Positions 48,809 to 59,684 of a stretch of DNA of 64,000 nt are shown piece after piece. The stretch comes from Candidatus Methylospira mobilis (GTDB taxonomy: Bacteria > Pseudomonadota > Gammaproteobacteria > Methylococcales > Methylococcaceae), in NCBI RefSeq assembly GCF_009498235.1, contig NZ_CP044205.1, positions 4,465,389 through 4,529,388 on the forward strand, written 5' to 3'. The translations under genes were made by a program, and so were the position numbers. How positions within the stretch are numbered: the stretch's first letter is position 1; each line of letters starts with the position of its first letter. The notes under the pieces are model-generated. The model worked only from the letters and a program-made list of their open reading frames with translations, was not told the DNA's origin and did no database searches.

Positions 48809-49993
48809 GCAGGGCAATCGCGCTATGTTTTCTGTTCCCCAAAGATCAAGCGGGTACGGTAATCGTCGTTGAGCGATGCGCGAAGTTTACGACGGCGCAA
48901 GCTGTCTTTTGATGGCGCATTGTGGCGAATCACATTCGCCGAATCAACGCCAGATTCTCCGCCGAGTGATCCTTGCGCGCTCGGTTGGCATCCTCGCCGA
49001 ATTGTACGTCCAGTACCCAATGCTGACCATTCTCGATTCCCCAATGTCCTCGTGTGATACCGGCAAAGCGTAATAAATCATTGAACGAACACAAGTAATA
49101 ACGGCATTCCGTAGACGTTTTACCTCCGCACGTACGCGTTGACTCCACTCGTCCGACGGCTACCAGCCCCGCCCATTCCTGCTTTTGCTCCAACCAGTCA
49201 ATATTCCCGCTCAGGCTGTAGCGCCGTATCTCAATTCGACCGTGATCTTTCTCTACCGTCTCATGCACGGGCAACGCCGCCTTCGTTGTTTCCGTCTCCA
49301 GCCATAATCGCACATCTTCGCAGAGCGTAGGATGCTTGTCCTTCAGTGCCAACACATAATCACCACCCGCTTCGGCAATCTGGCGGGCAATGTTTTTTTG
49401 ACAACCCATTGCGTCTATTGTGACGACGGCCCCTTCCCACTCCAGCATGGATAACACATCGGGAATCGCATTGATTTCATTTGATTTGTTCGCCACCGCT
49501 TGTTGAGCCAACACCAGTCTTGCCTTGGCGGCATAGGCGCTCACCAAGTGAACTGCCTTGTCTCCTTCGCGACTTCCGCGCAATGTCTTGCCATCAAGGC
49601 AAATCTGCTCGCCCGACAAGCTCGGCAGCGCCACCTGAACCCAGCGCATAAAGGCATCGGCAAAGGCTTTCCTCTCAATCCGGCCCATCACGTCACTAAT
49701 CGTATCATGCGAGGGAATGCCATTCGGCAGCTCCAGAAATCCGCGAAACCAGCTCTCCTTTTGCGTAGCGAATTCCTCCATGCCTACCCAATCCTCAATT
49801 CCACTCAGCACTGCGCACAGCACAATCATTAAAATGTCACTGAGTTTGTGGAGTTTGTTTCTGGTTTCACGGCGTGGATCGTTTAGTTCGGCAAAATACA
49901 GACGGGGATCTGGAAGCATTGGCGATTATTGGACAAAGATAAATATTTTATGTCATCGTTGTGTCAACCGGGTAGATAGCGCGATTGCCCTGC
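48809..49993 (-). mobile_element. ISAs1-family insertion sequence, 1,185 bp
   Basis: The ends are an 18-base perfect inverted repeat: GCAGGGCAATCGCGCTAT at 48809-48826 and its reverse complement at 49976-49993. Between them lies one ISAs1-type transposase gene on the minus strand. No target duplication is visible in the flanks. The right end interrupts an IS3-type OrfA, but the left flank is not the continuation of that gene, so the locus was rearranged after insertion or the left boundary was created by deletion. Confidence 0.85.
48823..49919 (-). pseudogene. ISAs1-family transposase, C-terminal frameshift
   Basis: DDE transposase of the ISAs1/H-repeat family. The main frame (48930-49919, 329 residues) runs from MLPDPRLYFAELNDPRRETR through LDGKTLRGS, VTIDAMGCQKNIARQI, GGDYVLALKDKHP and RGHWGIENGQHWVLDVQFGE, then stops after ENLALIRRM. 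The natural ending continues in another frame (IRHNAPSKDSLRRRKLRASL) to a stop at 48823, so one small indel near 48935 truncates about 35 residues. The DDE residues remain, so partial activity cannot be ruled out. Confidence 0.82.
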
Positions 49994-50163
49994 TTGCGTT
50001 CCGCCCGGACCCAGCGTCCCAGGGTACTTAATGATATGCCCAAATGATCGGCAGCCTGGTTCAGGCTGTAGCCTTTTTCAAGAACCAGCTTGGCGGCATC
50101 CTGCTTGAATTCCAGACTGTATTTGGGGCGCTTGTGTTTTGTCTCGTTTGTCTTCATGCTCAC
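49948..50163 (-). pseudogene. Truncated IS3-family OrfA
   Basis: The first about 58 residues form the helix-turn-helix of IS3-type OrfA (YSLEFKQDAAKLVLEKGYSL then NQAADHLGISLSTLGRWV). Translation then runs into the ISAs1-type terminal repeat and stops. The coiled-coil end of OrfA and all of OrfB are missing. Confidence 0.8.
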
Positions 50164-50248
50164 CTCTGCTGACAGTATAAATTCTGCCTTTGGAAGTGTC
50201 TGGGTTCACTAAACCATTACAATGCTCTACGGATATGCTAAAATTTCA

Positions 50249-50361
50249 TCTGCAAATAGCGTGAGTCGGCGGCAGATGATTGCGAGCCTACGCGGATAAA
50301 TTCAAGCTCATTTGCAATTAATCTGAGCCCAACCGGTTTTCATTTGCAGTTAATCTGGGCC
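50249..50361. repeat. Short direct repeats resembling an IS end
   Basis: CATTTGCAATTAATCTGAGC (50309-50328) recurs at 50341-50360 as CATTTGCAGTTAATCTGGGC, and a weaker third copy begins CATCTGCAAATAGCGTGAG near 50249. Spaced repeats of about 20 bases at one end are typical of IS21-like elements. The 50164-50558 gap holds nothing else I recognise. Confidence 0.5.
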
Positions 50362-50558
50362 AAAAATAGCGATAAATGCGAGCCCGACCGTTTTCAAACG
50401 CGAGCCCTTACACCTATCAATAGGGTCTTCATTCAGTGATAGTCCGTCTATCAAAACTCTAAAACGACTCTTGTGATAGGACTTTTGCGGATTCCACGTC
50501 CTCTCATACAAGCAGGGCCTATTGATATACGGACAAATTAACCAAATGAGGTTCCGTG

Positions 50559-51014
50559 ATGAAAGTTAAAATATTCATTGTCATTTTATTTGTTTTATTG
50601 TCTGTCATCGCTTGCTCCGGCGGGCAGGAGGATGTTGATCGTATTGCACGTGTTATGCAAAAGAATCCTCCTGATGAATTTGAATCGGTAATGAATTTAT
50701 TTATTGATTACGCCAGGAAAGGCGATCTTGATAAAATGATTTCTATGACAAGCGAGGTTACCATCCGGCAAGCCGGGACAGCGGAGCTGAACAGTGCCTA
50801 TACTAGCGCCTATAAGTTTCTACAATCATGCATCAGTATAGATTATGGCAGCGACGTTTATTATATAGACAACCAAGCTTCTGGAACCGGGTCTGGCTGG
50901 AAGTTCGTCAAAACCTGCAACACCAGCGAAGAAAAAAAGGAAAAATTTCATATTACGCTTTTGAATGAGAATGACAGGATTGTTGTGACGTCAACCGGCC
51001 CGGAGCCTGAATAA
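50559..51014 (+). CDS. Hypothetical lipoprotein
   Basis: 151 residues from ATG 50559, preceded by GAGG seven bases upstream (a GTG three bases earlier is in frame). It has a signal peptide IFIVILFVLLSVIAC with lipobox LSVIAC and mature Cys near 20, then a soluble domain of about 130 residues with a helical FESVMNLFIDYARKGDLDKM start and a beta-rich end (WKFVKTCNTSEEKKEKFHIT). The size and pattern suggest an NTF2/DUF4878-like fold, not proven. It is AT-richer than its neighbours and surrounded by IS remnants, so it may be acquired cargo. Confidence 0.7.
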   Translation: MKVKIFIVILFVLLSVIACSGGQEDVDRIARVMQKNPPDEFESVMNLFIDYARKGDLDKMISMTSEVTIRQAGTAELNSAYTSAYKFLQSCISIDYGSDVYYIDNQASGTGSGWKFVKTCNTSEEKKEKFHITLLNENDRIVVTSTGPEPE

Positions 51015-51083
51015 CAAGCTGACCGGGGTTCCATGAACAAACCGGCAGTTTTGAGAAGAAATAGCACAAGGAACACAATAGAG

Positions 51084-51327
51084 TCAGATACCGTCTTGTA
51101 AGTCAAGTCTGAGACTTGAATGATTGACATCAAACGGCTGCCCCGATTTGATTACCCCGTAAATGAGATGTGCCAGTTTGCGCATCACTGCTCCCACCAC
51201 CGCCTTCGGCGCCAATCCTGTCGTACTCAGTCTATCTCCGAAAGCGCGTAGCACCGGATTGTGTCTGCGCGCCACCAGTCCAGGCATATACAGAGCGCGC
51301 CGCAAGTCTGCATGCCCGCTGCGGTGT
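51084..51327 (-). pseudogene. IS110-family transposase C-terminal fragment
   Basis: The minus-strand reading includes HRSGHADLRRALYMPGLVAR, RHNPVLRAFGDRL and MRKLAHLIYGVIKSGQPFD, the C-terminal Transposase_20 signature of IS110 elements. It is cut at 51327/51328 by the end of the first IS21-type element. The N-terminal DEDD domain is absent. Confidence 0.8.
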
Positions 51328-51437
51328 TGTCGCTGACCGAAAACTGACCCATGTAGAGGTGGTTTGCTGATTCAAAAGTGACCCAGGTGTTCTACTTGCC
51401 CTGTCCAATTTTTGGGCAGGAGATAAAGGTGATCACT

Positions 51438-52963
51438 ATGGAAATGATAGGCAAGATACGGCGGATGTATTTACGCGACAAAATGTCGCTGCATGCGATA
51501 GCAAAGCGCACGAGCTTATCGCGCAACACGATACGCAAATGGCTAAGGGCGGAAGAGAAAGCAGTACCGCCGAAATACCGCAGGATAAAGGCGGACTGCA
51601 AGCTCAGCGCGTTTCACCCCACACTGGAACAAGCCCTCAAAGCGGATTCCCATCGCCCCAAACAGAATCGGCGCACCGCCAAAAATCTGTTTGCACAAAT
51701 CAGGACGGATGGTTACACGGGCGGTTACAGCCAGGTGACTGCGTTCATTCGCAACTGGCGTGCTGACTCAGGCAAGAAGCCCCACGCCTTTGTGCCGTTG
51801 AAATTTGAGTTTGGCGAAGCCTTCCAGTTTGACTGGAGCGAAGAAGGGTTGGTAATTGGAGGCATTTACCGGCGCATACAGGTATCGCACCTGAAGCTGT
51901 GCGCCAGTCGGGCATTCTGGCTGGTGGCGTATCCGGGCCAAGGGCACGAGATGCTGTTCGATGCCCATACGCGCTCCTTTGCGGCGCTGGGTGGCATTCC
52001 TCGCCGTGGCATTTACGACAACATGAAGACTGCCGTTGATCGCGTCAACAAAGGTAAGGGACGCGTGGTCAATGCGCGCTTTGCCGTGATGCGCGCGCAC
52101 TACCTGTTCGATGCCGATTTCTGCAACGTGGCATCCGGCTGGGAGAAAGGCGTTGTCGAGAAGAACGTACAGGACAGTCGGCGGCGCATCTGGCTGGAAG
52201 CGCAGAACCAGCGGTTCGGTTCATTCGTCGAACTCAATGTGTGGCTGGGTGATCGCTGCCGGGCATTATGGGGCGAGTTGCACCATCCCGAGTACAAGGA
52301 GCTTAGCGTAGCCGACCTGCTGGAGCAGGAGCGCGCGCACATGATGCCCATGCCGGTTCAATTTGATGGGTATGTTGAAAATCCGGCTCGTGTATCGAGC
52401 ACGTGCCTGATCAATGTACAGCGCAACCACTACTCCGTGCCATGCGAGCTGGCGGGAAAGATGGTCAGCGTCCGGCTCTATCCCAATCAAGTCATCGTTG
52501 TGTCGGACGACACACTTGTTGCCTGCCACGAGCGCCTGAGACAGAACGTGGACATGTTCGCTACGACTGGCAACACTACATCACGCTGATCGAACGCAAA
52601 CCGGGAGCGCTGCGCAATGGCGCCCCGTTCGCAGACATGCCTGTACCACTCAGACAGCTCAGGCAGGGGCTGATGCGCGATCCGGGCGGAGATCGCTGCA
52701 TGGCGCAGGTGCTGGCCGCCGTACCACGGGCGGGGCTTGAAGCCGTTATTGTTGCGGTGGAACTGGTCATCGAGTCCGGCGTGTTGAGTGTGGAACACGT
52801 CCTCAACGTACTGGGACGGCTGAATGCGCCGCCCCTTCCACCGAATGTGGAAACGAGTTTGCAGCTCAAGGATGTGCCGCTGGCCAATACCCGCCGATAT
52901 GATGAGCTGAGGCATGACGCTGAAGCTCACCTCAATGCGGAGGAGATTGATCATGCGCTGTGA
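51438..52963 (+). pseudogene. istA: IS21-type transposase IstA, frameshifted (element A)
   Basis: DDE recombinase of IS21. From ATG 51438 (AAAGGTG upstream): helix-turn-helix KISL-like region (MSLHAIAKRTSLSRNTIRKW), catalytic core with QFDWSEEGLVIGG, RRGIYDNMKTAVDRV and EKGVVEKNV, then IERKPGALRNGAPF and the C-terminal region. A 2-base GA insertion near 52540 (CTGAGACAG against CTGACAG in the inverted copy at about 55383) breaks the frame. The downstream frame continues to 52963 and overlaps istB. Confidence 0.88.
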
Positions 52964-53759
52964 TGTCACTGCTGAACTCAAGGATTTGCGGCTACATGGC
53001 ATGGCCGGTGCATGGACAGACCTGATCGCACAAGGGTCTGCATCGACCGATTCGTCGAAATGGCTGATCGAACACCTGCTGCAAGCCGAAGCAACGGACC
53101 GGCACATGCGCTCAGTGAGAAACCAATTGAATGCGGCCAGGTTTCCGGTACATCGCGACCTGGCCAGATTCGACTTCGCCGCCTCCAAGGCTGATCGGCC
53201 GCTGGTAGAGCAATTGGCAACGCTATCATTCACCGAGACAGCGCAGAACGTGGTGCTTATCGGCGGGCCCGGGACAGGCAAGACGCATTTGGCGACCGCC
53301 ATCGCGGTGTCGGGTATCACCACGCAGAGTAAGCGGGCGCGATTCCATTCGACGGTCGATCTGGTCAATGCACTCGAACGCGAGAAACAGGATGGCCGTG
53401 CCGGGCGAATCGCCGCATCGTTGATGCGCATGGATGTGCTCATACTCGACGAGCTTGGCTATCTGCCGTTCAGCCAAACGGGAGGAGCCTTGCTGTTTCA
53501 CCTGCTCTCGAAACTGTATGAGCACACCAGTGTGATCATCACGACGAACCTGAGCTTCTCGGAATGGTCGGGTGTATTCGGTGATGCCAAGATGACGACG
53601 GCGTTGCTGGATCGGCTGACGCATCACTGCCACATTGTTGAAACCGGGAATGAGTCATACCGGTTTCAGCACAGCAGCATGGCCGCGAAGGCCCGCATCA
53701 AATCGAGAGAGCAAACACGAAGAGGAGGCAAAAACGCAGCAGTAGAAGAGCCGTTCTAA
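52953..53759 (+). CDS. istB: IS21-type helper ATPase IstB (element A)
   Basis: AAA+ ATPase that assists IstA in target capture. 268 residues from ATG 52953 after GGAGGAG, overlapping the istA end. Walker [15 protein letters not shown] and Walker [17 protein letters not shown] are intact. The longer frame from 52914 is not needed. It looks functional, although its IstA partner is frameshifted. Confidence 0.92.
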   Translation: MRCDVTAELKDLRLHGMAGAWTDLIAQGSASTDSSKWLIEHLLQAEATDRHMRSVRNQLNAARFPVHRDLARFDFAASKADRPLVEQLATLSFTETAQNVVLIGGPGTGKTHLATAIAVSGITTQSKRARFHSTVDLVNALEREKQDGRAGRIAASLMRMDVLILDELGYLPFSQTGGALLFHLLSKLYEHTSVIITTNLSFSEWSGVFGDAKMTTALLDRLTHHCHIVETGNESYRFQHSSMAAKARIKSREQTRRGGKNAAVEEPF

Positions 53760-53937
53760 CCAGGCACGCGCGGGGAGTTCACTACGGTCTCCAAACTTCG
53801 TGAACTTCCCGCGCATCTAAAAACTTCAAATCAACAATCTGGTAGACTTATCCACAGTTGCTGCAACACAAAACAGCAACAGGTCCTGGGTCAAAATTCA
53901 ATCAGCACTCTGGGGCATTATTCAATCAGCGTTAACA

Positions 53938-55285
<1,348 letters not shown>

Positions 55286-55360
55286 TGAATTAGGGGAGGT
55301 GTATCAGATTTAAATCGGCATTTCTTCAAAAACTGTATCAATTTTAAATCGGCATTGACA

Positions 55361-56597
55361 TAGCGAACATGCCCACGTTCTGTCAGGCGCTCGTGGCAGG
55401 CAACAAGTGTGTCGTCCGACACAACGATGACTTGATTGGGATAGAGAGCCGGACACTGACCATCTTGCCCGCCAGCTCGCACGGCACGGAGTAGTGGTTG
55501 CGCTGCACATTGATCAGGCAGGTGCTCGATACGCGAGCCGGATTTTCAACATACCCATCAAATTGAACCGGCATAGGCATCATCTGAACGCGTTCCTGAT
55601 CCAGCAGGTCGGCTACGCTGAGTTCCTTGTACTCGGGATGGCGCAACTCGCCCCATAATGCCCGGCAGCGCTCGCCCAGCCACACATTGAGTTCGGCGAA
55701 TGAACCGAACTGCAGGTTCTGCGCTTCCAGCCAGATGCGTCGCCTGCTGTCCTGTACGTTCTTCTCAACTACGCCTTTCTCCCAACCCGAGGCCACGTTG
55801 CAGAAGTCGGCATCGAACAGGTAGTGCGCGCACATCACGGCAAAGCGCGCATTGACCACGCGCGCCTTACCTTTGTTGACGCGATCAACGGCAGTCTTCA
55901 TGTTGTCGTAAATGCCTCGGCGGGGAATGCCACCCAGCGCCGCAAAGGAGCGCGTATGGGCATCGAACAGCATTTCGTGCCCTTGGCTCGGATAGGCCAC
56001 CAGCCAGAAGGCCCGGCTGGCGCACAGCTTCAGGTGCGATACCTGTATGCGCCGGTAAATGCCGCCAATCACCAAGTCTTCCTCGCTCCAGTCAAACTGG
56101 AAGGCTTCGCCTAACTCGAACTTCAGCGGCACAAAGGCATGGGGCTTCTTGCCTGCGTCAGCACGCCAGTTGCGAATGAACGCAGTCACCTGGCTGTAGC
56201 CGCCCTCGTAGCCAGCCGTCTTGATTTGCGCAAACAAATCCTTGCCCGTGCGCCGATTGTGTTTGGGGCGATGGGAATCCGACTTGAGGGCTTGTTCCAG
56301 TATGGCGTGAAACGAACTGAGCTTGCAGTCCGCCTTTATCCTGCGGTATTTCGGCGGCACTGCCTTCTCTTCCGCTCTGAGCCATTTACGGATCGTGTTG
56401 CGCGATAAACTCGTGCGTCTAGCGATCTCGTGTAGCGATATCTTGTCGCGTAAATACATCCGTCGAATCTTGCCTATCATTTCCATAGTGATCACCTTAT
56501 ATCTCCTGCCCAAAAATTGGACAGGCCAAGTAGAACACCTGGGTCACTTTTGAATCAGCAAACCACCTCTAACTGGGTCAGTTTTCGGTCAGCGACA
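55361..56597 (-). mobile_element. IS21-family remnant C, inverted partial copy of element A
   Basis: The outer end at 56597, read inward, is TGTCGCTGACCGAAAACTGA, identical to the left end of element A. The inside carries the istA first three quarters and stops at 55361, where element B ends. The rest of istA and istB are missing. Together with element A it forms a pair of inverted copies over 1.2 kb. Confidence 0.85.
55383..56486 (-). pseudogene. istA: IS21-type IstA, truncated and frameshifted (remnant C)
   Basis: About 367 codons from ATG 56486, over 90 percent like element A IstA by eye (ISLHEIARRTSLSRNTIRKW, QFDWSEEDLVIGG, EKGVVEKNV). Near 55455 it has a CT insertion (GGCTCTCTATCCC against GGCTCTATCCC in element A) that shifts the frame to LSIPIKSSLC. 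At the place where element A has its own GA insertion this copy is normal. Confidence 0.88.
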
Positions 56598-56649
56598 ACA
56601 GATGGCATCGTGCGTCCAAAAGCGATGACTGGAAATATGCGCGGATAAC

Positions 56650-56967
56650 CTAATACCGCCAGCCGCCCCACCCGAGACCGCCCGGCATTCCGTAGTTTCC
56701 GCCGCCCATGCCGTTAATGCCATACCCTTGCATGCGATCGCCATATAAATCATAGTTATACATGCCGTTGCCATATGAGCCGCCACCTATACCGTTACCG
56801 TACATGCCGCCAGTCATTCCCATGCCTCCACCATACATGGCGCTGTAGTAGGGGTTGCCGTACCCGGCGTATCCAGCATTAGTATCGACGTCGTTCTGCC
56901 CGATACCGGCGCACCCATGAAAAAAGAACGTAAACCCGAAGGCGATGGCGCAAATAATTTTATTCAT
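56650..56967 (-). CDS. Gly/Tyr/Met-rich small lipoprotein
   Basis: 105 residues. Signal peptide IICAIAFGFTFFFHGC with mature Cys at 19; the remainder is low-complexity GGGMGMTGGMYGNGIGGGSY-type repeats with regular tyrosine, asparagine and methionine and no charged residues except a few aspartates. It is probably an outer-membrane or periplasmic surface protein of unknown role; methionine and tyrosine richness could suggest metal binding. It directly borders the IS21 remnant, but base use looks chromosomal. Confidence 0.65.
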   Translation of the reverse strand: MNKIICAIAFGFTFFFHGCAGIGQNDVDTNAGYAGYGNPYYSAMYGGGMGMTGGMYGNGIGGGSYGNGMYNYDLYGDRMQGYGINGMGGGNYGMPGGLGWGGWRY

Positions 56968-57026
56968 GTCCCAATGCCTGCTGAGTTTGATCTTGATAAA
57001 CGGTTAAGCAAGACCCGATCTGTGGA

Positions 57027-57509
57027 TCAATCCCGGAAATTGTCGAACTGCAAAGGCTGTTCCAATCCGGCGCTACGCAAAAAGGCAATACATTCCTGTA
57101 AGTCGTCGCGTTTTTTGCCGGTAACGCGTACCTTGTCTCCTTGAATCGCAGCCTGCACTTTCATTTTACTGTCCTTGATCAGCTTGACGATCTTCTTCGC
57201 CAATGTGCTGTCGATACCTTGCAGCAGAGTAACGTTCTGCTTGACCTGGCGGCCGACATTTTGCGGAGGATCGGTTTTAAGGCTGCCTATATCGACGCCG
57301 CGTTTGGCGAACTTGGCGTATAAAATTTCACGCATTTGCTGAAGCTGAAAGTCGGATTGTGCAGCCAGCGAAAGATCGGAGCCGTTAAGCGTGAATTGGG
57401 CGTTGGATCCCTTGAAGTCGAAACGCGTGTCGACTTCGCGCGTGGCCTGATCCACGGCATTGCCGACTTCGTGCAGGTCGACTTCCGAAACTATATCAAA
57501 ACTGGGCAT
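57027..57509 (-). CDS. yajQ: YajQ-family nucleotide-binding protein
   Basis: 160 residues (E. coli 163), opening PSFDIVSEVDLHEVGNAVDQ and ending LQECIAFLRSAGLEQPLQF-like, with RFDFKGSNAQFTLNG and QNVTLLQGIDSTLAKKIVKL. Members bind tRNA/nucleotides in vitro, and a Xanthomonas/Pseudomonas homologue binds c-di-GMP, which is notable next to three PilZ proteins. It lies 14 bases after djlA on the same strand. Confidence 0.95.
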   Translation of the reverse strand: MPSFDIVSEVDLHEVGNAVDQATREVDTRFDFKGSNAQFTLNGSDLSLAAQSDFQLQQMREILYAKFAKRGVDIGSLKTDPPQNVGRQVKQNVTLLQGIDSTLAKKIVKLIKDSKMKVQAAIQGDKVRVTGKKRDDLQECIAFLRSAGLEQPLQFDNFRD

Positions 57510-57523
57510 GGGCGGATTAAGGA

Positions 57524-58351
57524 TTAAATTTTACGGGATTCGCAAATCATTTCGTAGGCCTTACGGATTTGCTGGGTTTTTTCATTGGCCAGCCGCACCA
57601 TTTCCGCAGGCAAGCCGTTGGCGACCAGTTTGTCGGGATGATGCTGGCTCAGCAGTTTGCGGTAGGCGCGCTTCACTTCCTCGTTGCCGGCGGAAGACTT
57701 AAGGCCGAGCGCCGCATAAGCGTCCGCCAGACTGGGAGCCGCCCGGTAGGGTGATGTGTTTCTCTCGCCTTGATTAGTATGCTGACCGCCCCAGCCAAAG
57801 GCAACCTTAAGCTGGGCTTCCAGGGCTGCGCGCAGGAGATGGTACTCGAAGCGCGAAAACTTGAGCTGATCGCAAATTTGCAGCAGCAGCTGTTCCTGTC
57901 TTGGTCTTAACGCGCCGTCGGCCAGGGCTGCTTCCAGCTGTATCTCGAGAAAAACACGTTTCAGTCCGTAGCGCTTGTGACATACCTGGCCGCATTTTTC
58001 CAGCGCGGACTCCCAGGCAAAGTCGGCGTGTTTTCCTTCTTCGAACAGGCGAACGGCGTGTTTACGCATGTCGCCTGTGAGTTCCATGCGTAACATGATG
58101 CGTTTCGCAGCCGCAATTTCAGCTTCGGATACGCGACCGTCGGCTTTGGCGATATGCCCCATGATCTGAAACGTCGCGGCAAAGAACTCCCACTGTACCT
58201 CGTGTACCTCGGCACGATTCATGCGCCGGTCGGGGCTGCGTCCGGTGGAGCGGTCATATTGGTGACCCATGGCCGTTCCGAAAACCGCACCTACCGGCCC
58301 GCCCAGCAAAAAGCCGAACGCTCCCCCCAGCATTTTTCCCAACCAGCTCAT
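57524..58351 (-). CDS. djlA: Membrane-anchored co-chaperone DjlA
   Basis: 275 residues: an N-terminal glycine-rich membrane helix (about 5-28, GGAFGFLLGGPVGAVFG), a TerB-like helical domain (about 50-170) and a C-terminal J domain with the HPD motif in LLSQHHPDKLVANG. E. coli DjlA has the same architecture and stimulates DnaK. It is immediately upstream of yajQ. Confidence 0.95.
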   Translation of the reverse strand: MSWLGKMLGGAFGFLLGGPVGAVFGTAMGHQYDRSTGRSPDRRMNRAEVHEVQWEFFAATFQIMGHIAKADGRVSEAEIAAAKRIMLRMELTGDMRKHAVRLFEEGKHADFAWESALEKCGQVCHKRYGLKRVFLEIQLEAALADGALRPRQEQLLLQICDQLKFSRFEYHLLRAALEAQLKVAFGWGGQHTNQGERNTSPYRAAPSLADAYAALGLKSSAGNEEVKRAYRKLLSQHHPDKLVANGLPAEMVRLANEKTQQIRKAYEMICESRKI

Positions 58352-58453
58352 GATGATGAAAATTCCAGACTTGTATGATTCTTTGCCGGCAAGAGCGGTA
58401 TTTTCATTTTATCCATTTCTTTACAGGTTTTAAGTCCGCGTCCTGCGCGGAGT

Positions 58454-59281
58454 TTAGTCACGCCCAAAACGTCCTGTCAATGCGCCGTCACTGCGCGTTA
58501 ACTCGATTTTCCTCTTCTTTTCCAATGCCAGCTCGTGTAAATAGTTTTGAATTCCCATGTCGAAACGGCGTGTGGTTTCAGCAAAGTTAAGTCCGACTAT
58601 CAAACCTTGAGCTCTGCCATCGGAACTTACCTCGGTCAAACGGCAGATCCTTGCAGAGAATACATCTTTGGCAGAAAAAGGGTCATCATCGTCAGAAAAA
58701 GGGTCTGCGGCTGCGGAAGGACGGGAAAACCGGCATTTACGGAGAATCTGGCCGATCTCAACTTCTTCTTTGACAAGCTTGTCCCTATCCATAAAAGAAA
58801 AACCGGTTTGCGATATATTCAAGACCGGAAATCTTTGCATGCTCGAGTCGGACAACTGCACGATGCAAATCAACGGCCTTGCAAAAGGAATCGGTGCGCG
58901 GTAGCTGTTGCGCTGTTGTTTCCAGTACAACGAGTCAGGAATAGGAATTGCGAAAACCGCGCTGCCGTTGAGCGTCGCAGCACTCAAGCTTTGAGCTTTA
59001 AAGCGCACGGCGATCCCATCCAGCGTGGTGGTAAAAAGAAGCTCGTCGCTGGCTTGCAGTGCTTCATTAAGCGCTTCATTCTTGCTTATATCTATGGCGA
59101 AAAGGTTTTTAGCCGTCAAAACAGTAACTATCGTGGTCATGAAACCCATGTTCGGACTATGGGTAGGCGCAACATTGATCAAAACCGATGTCTGAGCCAT
59201 CTGCTGCAGTCTTTCTATAATATACGACTTTCGCGTTATGGTATAAGACGCTGTATCGGTTTGAGTGTCTGTTGGGGCCAT
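58454..59281 (-). CDS. YcgR-like PilZ protein, paralogue 1
   Basis: 275 residues with an N-terminal YcgR (PF07317) flagellar-brake domain (TITRKSYIIERLQQMAQTSV, about 15-110) and a PilZ domain (about 125-250). The c-di-GMP signature is intact: RNSYR for RxxxR and NISQTG for (D/N)xSxxG. Compared with paralogues 2 and 3 it carries an acidic insert (AAADPFSDDDDPFS). It probably binds c-di-GMP and acts on motility or surface functions. No flagellar gene is in the window. GGACAGG lies shortly upstream of the ATG, as in its two paralogues. Confidence 0.86.
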   Translation of the reverse strand: MAPTDTQTDTASYTITRKSYIIERLQQMAQTSVLINVAPTHSPNMGFMTTIVTVLTAKNLFAIDISKNEALNEALQASDELLFTTTLDGIAVRFKAQSLSAATLNGSAVFAIPIPDSLYWKQQRNSYRAPIPFARPLICIVQLSDSSMQRFPVLNISQTGFSFMDRDKLVKEEVEIGQILRKCRFSRPSAAADPFSDDDDPFSAKDVFSARICRLTEVSSDGRAQGLIVGLNFAETTRRFDMGIQNYLHELALEKKRKIELTRSDGALTGRFGRD

Positions 59282-59684
59282 AGAGAGTCCTGTCCGGTAA
59301 CCTTATCAGTAAAAAACTGTCCATTTATGTGTTGAACGGAATATTTTTACAAAACCTAAAACTCAACGGCCACAAAAACCAGGTAAATGCCGCCTGGTAC
59401 ATCTGTTCAATTTTCCTGTATCTTATAGGAAAACTCAAATCCTTATGCAGCCTGTCAACGCTAAGACGGGATGAGCGTTTTTTTCGAAAATGCTGCGGAT
59501 ATCCCAAAAGCCGGGGGGCGGTTTGAGTTGCGCCCCGCCGCGGTCATTAAGAAGGGTATCATCCTTTCAACCGCAAAACCGAAGATAGGGTTGTGTCGTG
59601 CGTATTAACCGTTTTGATTGGCATTGAGGAGGCCGTACCCTTGTGCCGACGGCACCGGAAATCTGCTTGCAAGCGCTTTTCGTG
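59282..59684. other. Non-coding gap between PilZ paralogues 1 and 2
   Basis: 403 bases. A GTGCCGACGGCAC palindrome lies near 59642, just beyond the stop of paralogue 2, and a GGGGCG/CGCCCC stem at about 59513-59535. Otherwise nothing is recognised. It probably holds the promoter of paralogue 1. Confidence 0.3.

Larger units (their letters stand above)
51328..53937 (+). mobile_element. IS21-family element A, complete with defective istA
   Basis: The left end starts TGTCGCTGACCGAAAACTGA. A second, internal repeat GCTGATTCAAAAGTGACCCA follows. The right end, read inward, starts TGTTAACGCTGATTGAATAA and has an internal GCTGATTGAATTTTGACCCA. About 2.6 kb, normal for IS21. It carries istA (frameshifted) and istB. 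It has no visible target duplication; the left flank is an IS110 fragment and the right flank another IS21 element. Confidence 0.85.

Noticed and set aside
50164-50558. CRISPR array from the repeated 20-mers
   Set aside because: Only two good copies with a 12-base gap; more like IS terminal repeats, and no cas genes.
51378-51437. Upstream start of istA in element A
   Set aside because: This part lies in the IS terminal repeats; ATG 51438 has a proper ribosome site, and the inverted copy agrees.
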